Of a stretch of DNA of 10,419 nt, positions 6,102-10,419 are shown one piece after another. Where the stretch lies: positions 1-10,419 of the forward strand of contig DALS01000043.1 of NCBI GenBank assembly GCA_002499445.1. Reading direction: 5' to 3'. Each line of letters begins with the position of its first letter. Positions within the stretch are counted from its first letter, which is position 1. Both the position numbers and the translations under genes were made by a program. The notes beneath the pieces are model-generated. The model saw only the letters and a program-made list of their open reading frames with translations. It was not told the origin of the DNA and made no database searches. The stretch comes from Methanosarcina sp. UBA293 (GTDB taxonomy: Archaea; Halobacteriota; Methanosarcinia; Methanosarcinales; Methanosarcinaceae).

Positions 6102-7703
6102 TTACTGTCTCATCTCTACGGACTCTGGAAGTTCGAGCTTAAAGTCACTGATCGAGAACCTCTTTTCAGGGCACCTTTCTTCACACCTTCTGCAGGCAGT
6201 ACCGAGACATCTTTCATTATTGATCTCAAAACTCTCGTATTCTCTTGAAAGAGCCTCTTCAGGGCATTCTTTCACACAGGTATCACAACCGCTGCACTGA
6301 ATGGTAGCGGTAAAACCCCATTTTGACTCCATGATCTCAAGGCTTTTTCCAAGATCACAGATATCCGTTTCAGATTTTCTTTCAATAATGACTTCCTGAA
6401 ATTTTTGCGGGATAGGTTGGATGCCTGATCTTTCTAGGTTTGAGTTATACTTTTCAAGCGGCATCCCTTCATTCCATAGGGCTATTTCCTGGACGTAGAT
6501 GGCTTCAAAGGTTGGGGACGAGGCAAACATTATATGATTTGAGAGGACCGATTTCTTCATTTCATTGAGATAGGAGAGGTAGTCGGGATCGAGAGCAAGG
6601 TCTTTTGCAAGTTCCAGGGAAGTGTTTCCACACTGGATAATCCGTTTAGGCGTTGCAGGCACAATGCCTGTAAAGCGGGCTTTTAGAGGGTCTACATGCG
6701 TTCCGCTTGCCCCACACATGTACATTGTTTCCAAGTCTTCGTATGCTATCCCTGCCTCATGCATCAGGGTCAAGTGACCTGCTCTCAGGGCTCCGAAGGC
6801 TTTTCCGGCTTCGATTACATCTTCTTCTGTAAATGTAATTTCCTTTCCGAGCCGAATTATATTGCCTTCAATATGAGGAGGCTTTATTATACCAGTTACG
6901 AGCCCTGCATACATAAGGGCAATTACGCCCGTACCTGTAATTCCCTTTGCAGGATACCCAGTGGCTTTAAAAGTCCTGTTGCGCAGGTCTATTCTTGGTC
7001 CTTCTACCAACCTGAGTTTTTCATCAAGGACAAGCGCTTGCCAGCCTCCGGAAAGCTTCAGGTCGGCAATCGCTCCAGGGGTTGCCAGCATCCCTTTGCT
7101 GATCTGCTGCCCTTCGATAACAGGGCCTGCAGCAGCCGATCCTGTGTATATTCTGTCGCCTACTTTCAGGGCCATCTCGGCATTTGTCCCGTAATCCGTA
7201 ACTATACACGTTTCGGAGGTGTCCAGAAACCCGCTCTTTATCATCATGGCAAGAGCATCAGCTCCAATCTCATGCCTTACCGAAGGCGGGATAATCACAT
7301 CAACATCGGCATAGAGCCCTATCTCATTTCCTGAGACTATGTGCCCCTTCCTTTCCAGAGGCTTTACATGTATTTTCTCGAGGGCGTTTTTCCCCGCAAA
7401 TGCGAGGTCCCTGATTTCTATTCCTTCTAATAGCGACAATTGAATTGGATTTCCACAAACGGCTATACGCTTGAGGTTTTCTGGCTTAAGGTTCTTTATC
7501 AGGGAGTTTACGGCTGAGACAAGAATTTCATGGGCTATTCCCTGCCCATAATTAATCGCAAAGTCCATATGGTCAACAACATTTGCGCCCGGAAGCGGGT
7601 TTCGGGACAAAATTGCAGTCCTGAGGACGGAAGAGTCTGTAAGATTTAGGAGCTGGGCTCTAATCCCGCTGGTACCAATATCGATATTTATTGCCTGATC
7701 CAT
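6102..7703 (-). CDS. RamA-like corrinoid protein reductive activator (ASKHA domain plus two [4Fe-4S] motifs)
   Basis: The RamA family uses ATP and low-potential electrons to reduce inactive Co(II) corrinoid back to Co(I) in methyl-transfer proteins. This protein has 533 residues, the usual family size. The N-terminal NIDIGTSGIRAQLL (6-19) is the first phosphate-binding motif of an actin/Hsp70-like ATPase. IVTDYGTNAEMAL (167-179), GITGTGVIALMYAGL (254-268) and MCGASGTHVDP (329-339) are further conserved blocks. The C-terminus carries two ferredoxin-type motifs: Cys470, 473, 476, 480 in a CX2CX2CX3CP pattern, and Cys499, 504, 507, 511 in a CX4CX2CX3CP pattern, as in M. barkeri RamA. Only one ATG fits the start. 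The ribosome binding site is weak (GGGAT), and two tiny reading frames precede it. It follows the methyltransferase and corrinoid genes on the same strand, so those are its likely targets. Confidence 0.88.
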   Translation of the reverse strand: MDQAINIDIGTSGIRAQLLNLTDSSVLRTAILSRNPLPGANVVDHMDFAINYGQGIAHEILVSAVNSLIKNLKPENLKRIAVCGNPIQLSLLEGIEIRDLAFAGKNALEKIHVKPLERKGHIVSGNEIGLYADVDVIIPPSVRHEIGADALAMMIKSGFLDTSETCIVTDYGTNAEMALKVGDRIYTGSAAAGPVIEGQQISKGMLATPGAIADLKLSGGWQALVLDEKLRLVEGPRIDLRNRTFKATGYPAKGITGTGVIALMYAGLVTGIIKPPHIEGNIIRLGKEITFTEEDVIEAGKAFGALRAGHLTLMHEAGIAYEDLETMYMCGASGTHVDPLKARFTGIVPATPKRIIQCGNTSLELAKDLALDPDYLSYLNEMKKSVLSNHIMFASSPTFEAIYVQEIALWNEGMPLEKYNSNLERSGIQPIPQKFQEVIIERKSETDICDLGKSLEIMESKWGFTATIQCSGCDTCVKECPEEALSREYESFEINNERCLGTACRRCEERCPEKRFSISDFKLELPESVEMRQ

Positions 7704-7952
7704 ATTTTATCCCAGGATTTTTTTGAAGTTTTTGTTCATCCTTTTCCAGTTTGTGCTTTCTTACTTTTCTTGTTTTTTGTTTTCATTTTCATTTTCATTT
7801 CCAGATCCTTATTTTTACCTTTCAACATTTCTTATTTGTTTACCTTCCAGAATTTATTCCCAGGCCAGCATTTATTTCTCGATTTAGAATTAAATATTAG
7901 AGATAAAGCTCGAAGAAGAAAATAAAAAATAGAACCGGGAAGTATAGTAAAA
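7704..7952 (-). other. 249-base gap between corrinoid gene and RamA-like gene with two tiny reading frames
   Basis: On the minus strand a 30-codon Lys-rich frame (7736-7828) ends in TGA, and its last bases overlap the ATG of a 10-codon frame (7707-7739, MNKNFKKILG) that stops three bases before the RamA-like ATG. The Lys-Met part comes from a hexamer repeat, TTTTCA three times at 7780-7797. GGAAAAGG adjoins the second ATG. Translation of either is unproven, and the A-rich composition of the message explains them simply. T-runs near 7930-7915 after the corrinoid stop could cause partial termination, leaving lower expression of the activator. Confidence 0.3.
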
Positions 7953-8780
7953 TCAGTAAAGTTCCTTGCGGGCTTCTTTCCAGCTCTTTCCTGCACAGAT
8001 CTTCTTTGCGATTTTTACTGCGTCAAGCGGGGTTTTTCCATATATCGAGTTGCCAAAGGTCTCGACGAAACGCCTGTCGATGGCAGCCCCGCCACAGGCT
8101 ACAGGAACGTCCTCTGAGTCCAGAATCTCTGCAAGGTCTTTAAGGCCTCCTTTGGTTGTGCTCATAAGGGTCGTTCCGGTAACAAGGTTAGCGTTTGTTG
8201 TCTTTACAGCTTTAACGGCTGCTTCCACTGTTATATCTCTTCCAAGATCAACTACTTCGAAGCCATTTGCCCTGAGAATAGCGGCTACAATGTTCTTGCC
8301 TATGTCATGCACATCCCCTTCAATAACGAGGGATATAATTTTTCCCTGGGAAGGAACTTCTCCTATCCTTTCCTGGCAGAGTTCCACCCCTCCTATAAGG
8401 GCTTCATTTGCCAGCAGGATTTCAGGCACATAGCTTTCCCCTATGTCGTAAAGCTCACACACGGTCTGGATTCCAGGCATAAGGGCATTTAAGACCAGAT
8501 CAGTAGGATCTTTTCCTTTTCTAAGTAGGGAAACTGTGAGGTTTACTGTTTCAGTGCGGTTTCCCGCGATCACTGCTTCTGCCACGGCTGCGTATTCGGG
8601 ATCTTTCGGTTGATTCCGTTTCTTTATCTGGTTGGCAGCAGTCATTTCTTTGTTTCTATCTTCGAAGACAACCCCGAGACCGATCATGATTCCTTCATCA
8701 ATGAGTCTTTTAAACTTTGCAGGCTCTTTTTCTTTCATCTCGAATATCTTCTGAACCGCGATGTCGATGTGCCTGATCAT
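7953..8780 (-). CDS. Methyltransferase corrinoid protein (MtaC/MtsB-like, B12-binding)
   Basis: Carries the methyl group on a corrinoid cofactor between the substrate and coenzyme M. The 275 residues show a helical cap (about 60-140: KDPTDLVLNALMPGIQTVCELYDIGESYVPEILLANEAL), then a B12-binding fold. GDVHDIGKN contains Asp156-x-His158-x-x-Gly161, with His158 the lower cobalt ligand; TGTTLMSTT (201-209) is the second loop, and GG230-231 completes the site. The wording DVHDIGKNIV-AxLRANG-VVDLGRD resembles MtaC more than the 215-residue amine corrinoid proteins. An extra N-terminal helix of about 50 residues brings it near 30 kDa, the size reported for MtsB. Its ATG overlaps the stop of the methyltransferase gene as ATGA, with GGGAGGGATGCAGGA just upstream, so the two are translationally coupled and probably form a complex. 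MtsB or MtpC-type function is inferred, not shown. Confidence 0.93.
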   Translation of the reverse strand: MIRHIDIAVQKIFEMKEKEPAKFKRLIDEGIMIGLGVVFEDRNKEMTAANQIKKRNQPKDPEYAAVAEAVIAGNRTETVNLTVSLLRKGKDPTDLVLNALMPGIQTVCELYDIGESYVPEILLANEALIGGVELCQERIGEVPSQGKIISLVIEGDVHDIGKNIVAAILRANGFEVVDLGRDITVEAAVKAVKTTNANLVTGTTLMSTTKGGLKDLAEILDSEDVPVACGGAAIDRRFVETFGNSIYGKTPLDAVKIAKKICAGKSWKEARKELY

Positions 8781-9880
8781 TCCTGCATCCCTCCCAGCAC
8801 ATTTTCTTTCATACTTCTACCAATTCCGACTCCAATCTGTCTGATAAGGTCTTCAACATCGTCGTATTTCGGGATTGAGGTTTCTTTGCAGGCCCTAACA
8901 TATGCTCTGAGATTTTCGAGGGAGGTTCCAAATGAGACCCCACATGAAGTCCCAACAATATCGGTTCCCTGCAAGATGCACTCCCTGGTTCTGTTATAAA
9001 CCTGCTTGGGAGTGCCGTTTGGCATCAGGTTTATGACATCCAGGCTTCCGAGAATGGACATCTCATTGCCCATTACCTGGCGGCAGTACCAGACTGGAAC
9101 GGAATCAAAAGAAAAGCAGTCTATTCCACTCTGTTTTATGTAAGGCAGGAGTTTACTGGTGTCTCCACAGATGTGCAAGATCTGGGGACAACTTATTTCC
9201 TTTGCCATTCTTTTGTGGGAAGGGAGTACAAAATCCCTGTATGTTTCCGCAGAAATCAGATCCCCGGAAGCTGAAGGATCAGCGAGGAAGATAATATGTG
9301 CCCCGTAAATAGTCTGCAACTTCCCGTAAGCTATCACGAAATCAGTTGCTGCTTCAATGAAAGCTTGGGCTTTTTCCGGGTCGGTCTTTGTCCACCTGGC
9401 AATATTTTCAACGCCTGCTATGTGACCTGCTACCGTAAAGGGAGATGTAAGTATCGGGATGATAGGGAGCATCCCGTCGTAGCGCTTCCTCAGTTCGTCG
9501 ATCGCTCCGAGCACTACCGGTATTCTTCCGGCTTCTTCCAGGTTATCGGGCCAGGTTATATCGGAGGGGTCTGTATAAGCAGGGCCGGTTACGGGAGGCC
9601 TGTCCGGTTTGTTCCAGTCAAGTTTGCACCCAAGAACTTCCGCCTCGAGAGAAATATCAAACTGGGGACGTGCAGCCTCGATGCCGCAAACCTCATAAGG
9701 AGCGGCTGCAAGGTCTGCCATCATCTTACTATCAAAGTGGGCTTTTGGCCAGGAAGCGTTGCGTACCTGCATCAGTTCGGGTGTTGTCTGAGCGAGGGGA
9801 TTTGCAGGGGGTACATAGTCAACCCTGCCTCCAAGCACTGCTGCCAGAACTCTTCGGGTTGGAGTCATTTCACTTACCAT
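8777..9880 (-). CDS. Methylcobamide:CoM methyltransferase of the MtaA/MtbA/MtsA (UroD-like) family
   Basis: Zinc enzyme that moves a methyl group from a corrinoid protein to coenzyme M. Counting from the ATG at 9889, the zinc ligands are His239 and Cys241 (ILHICGDTS) and Cys316 (GTSCGVSFGTSLENLRAYV), the HxC...C set of MtaA and MtbA. Other family blocks are TPTRRVLAAVLGGRVDYVP (9-27), SPFTVAGHIAGVENIARW (149-166) and ADPSASGDLIS (203-213). The frame runs to 9889, but the GGAG at 9890-9893 touches that ATG and is nine bases from the ATG at 9880 (MVSEMTPTRR), so 9880 is preferred, giving 367 residues. The gene leads the operon and overlaps the corrinoid gene. Size, order and pairing with a 30-kDa corrinoid protein fit MtsA, which handles both half reactions with methylated thiols. 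MtpA-like or an unknown substrate is also possible. Confidence 0.92.
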   Translation of the reverse strand: MVSEMTPTRRVLAAVLGGRVDYVPPANPLAQTTPELMQVRNASWPKAHFDSKMMADLAAAPYEVCGIEAARPQFDISLEAEVLGCKLDWNKPDRPPVTGPAYTDPSDITWPDNLEEAGRIPVVLGAIDELRKRYDGMLPIIPILTSPFTVAGHIAGVENIARWTKTDPEKAQAFIEAATDFVIAYGKLQTIYGAHIIFLADPSASGDLISAETYRDFVLPSHKRMAKEISCPQILHICGDTSKLLPYIKQSGIDCFSFDSVPVWYCRQVMGNEMSILGSLDVINLMPNGTPKQVYNRTRECILQGTDIVGTSCGVSFGTSLENLRAYVRACKETSIPKYDDVEDLIRQIGVGIGRSMKENVLGGMQE

Positions 9881-9906
9881 GCGATGCATCTCCGTTTAAT
9901 CTACAT

Positions 9907-9934
9907 TTAATATATATTTTGAATTATATATTAA
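9907..9934. promoter_or_regulatory. Inverted TATA-like repeat just upstream of the methyltransferase gene
   Basis: Arms TTAATATATA (9907-9916) and TATATATTAA (9925-9934) are exact reverse complements with an 8-base spacer. Read on the minus strand, the right arm gives a TATA box that would start transcription near 9900, about 20 bases before the ATG. It may serve as the proximal promoter, as an operator, or both. Confidence 0.35.
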
Positions 9935-9952
9935 TATGTTGAACTTTGCAGT

Positions 9953-10032
9953 CAGATCACCAAAGAATTCGTTTTTTGAATGTCACCCACGGGGTAAAAG
10001 AATTAGTGATCTGTTGTCAGGTAAAAGCCTGA
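9953..10032 (-). promoter_or_regulatory. Possible structured 5' leader of the methyl-transfer operon
   Basis: If transcription starts at the distal TATA (10081-10092), this region lies in an RNA leader of about 180 bases. It can form an 8-bp stem between 9953-9960 (CAGATCAC) and 10006-10013 (GTGATCTG), and a small hairpin TCAGG-TAAAAG-CCTGA at 10017-10032. Long leaders with control roles are known for Methanosarcina methyltransferase genes. The structure here is a suggestion from complementarity only. Confidence 0.3.
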
Positions 10033-10080
10033 AATGTTTTGTTTTCACGAGCCCTTTTGCAAGTATTTCCCGAGCGACCT

Positions 10081-10092
10081 GAAATATATAAG
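10081..10092 (-). promoter_or_regulatory. Distal TATA box for the methyl-transfer operon
   Basis: The minus strand reads CTTATATATTTC, close to the archaeal TATA consensus, and points toward the methyltransferase gene. Transcription would start near 10060. The same 12-mer occurs on the plus strand at 10198-10209, so the two form an inverted pair 105 bases apart, as in a divergent promoter region. Confidence 0.4.
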
Positions 10093-10197
10093 AAAGCTAT
10101 TCATTTTTGTGTAAGAGCCCCACAGTTTTTACACTGACATCTATTAATATGGACTTTTGAATATTTAACTGAATGCTATCATCACAATAAAGAAAAA

Positions 10198-10209
10198 CTT
10201 ATATATTTC
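10198..10209 (+). promoter_or_regulatory. Rightward TATA-like copy of the distal promoter 12-mer
   Basis: CTTATATATTTC here is an exact inverted copy of the element at 10081-10092 and would direct transcription to the right, starting near 10230. No reading frame of useful length follows before the window ends. The remaining sequence from 10093 to 10297 is AT-rich and shows nothing else I can support. Confidence 0.25.
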
Positions 10210-10297
10210 TCAATATACTTTACATAAATTCTTTTAAACTGATAGTTTTATGTTGAAATCAGTGTCATAATTTATGTTTAAAACTTATATCAAAAAT

Positions 10298-10419
10298 GGC
10301 TCTGTAGAAAACCTATCTATATCAGATGAAAGAGGCTGAAAAAAGATAAGTATATCCAGATCCGGTTGCTCAGTTTAAATTTATGGAAATTCATTATTTC
10401 AGAGGATTTCTACAGAGCC
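10298..10419. mobile_element. Short element with 16-base terminal inverted repeats (MITE-like)
   Basis: The left end GGCTCTGTAGAAAACC (10298-10313) and the reverse complement of the right end GGATTTCTACAGAGCC (10404-10419) match at 15 of 16 positions. The 106 or so bases between or overlapping them hold no transposase or other gene, so a non-autonomous element of 122 bases is the simplest reading. The window ends exactly at the outer end of the right repeat, so a target-site duplication cannot be checked. I do not assign an insertion sequence family. It could also be a deletion remnant of a larger element. Confidence 0.6.

Noticed and set aside
6696..7334. Plus-strand reading frame of 212 codons opposite the RamA-like gene
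   Set aside because: It lies wholly inside a gene with clear ATPase motifs and has no recognisable features.
7736..7828. Annotating the Lys-rich 30-codon frame as a gene
   Set aside because: Its sequence follows from A-rich DNA and a hexamer repeat, and no ribosome binding site is properly spaced from its ATG.

Overview
The window looks like chromosome of a methylotrophic methanogenic archaeon, most likely a Methanosarcina. The grounds are a corrinoid methyl-transfer operon with its own RamA-type reductive activator, TATA boxes rather than -35/-10 promoters, ribosome binding sites matching AGGAGGTGAT, and AT-rich intergenic regions with hairpin repeats of a kind I associate with Methanosarcina. 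Every convincing gene is on the minus strand, so genes are read from right to left. No rRNA, tRNA or CRISPR array was seen.

Right part (about 6100-10419): a three-gene methyl-transfer cluster. A zinc methyltransferase of the MtaA/MtbA/MtsA (UroD-like) family is followed, with a 4-base ATGA overlap, by a 275-residue B12-binding corrinoid protein. After a 249-base gap comes a RamA-like ASKHA protein with two C-terminal [4Fe-4S] motifs. Together they could load a methyl group on the corrinoid protein, pass it to coenzyme M and reactivate oxidised Co(II) corrinoid. No separate substrate methyltransferase is present. Sizes and order fit the methylthiol:CoM methyltransferase MtsA/MtsB, but the substrate is not proven. 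Upstream lie about 540 bases of non-coding DNA with TATA candidates, inverted repeats and, at the very edge, a 122-base element with terminal inverted repeats that looks like a MITE.

Middle part (about 2395-5860): a PAP2-type membrane phosphatase, then pdxS and pdxT, the two subunits of DXP-independent pyridoxal 5'-phosphate synthase. pdxS and pdxT are 355 bases apart. The gap holds two 26-base direct repeats, two perfect 10-bp hairpins and, next to a TATA box, a perfect 28-base inverted repeat that looks like a pdxT operator.

Left part (about 180-2045): a small FMN-binding split-barrel protein, then a secreted PPC-like beta protein that appears broken by a frameshift. Its 3' end overlaps a membrane-anchored regulator with two winged-helix domains, suggesting a linked surface-protein and sensor unit.
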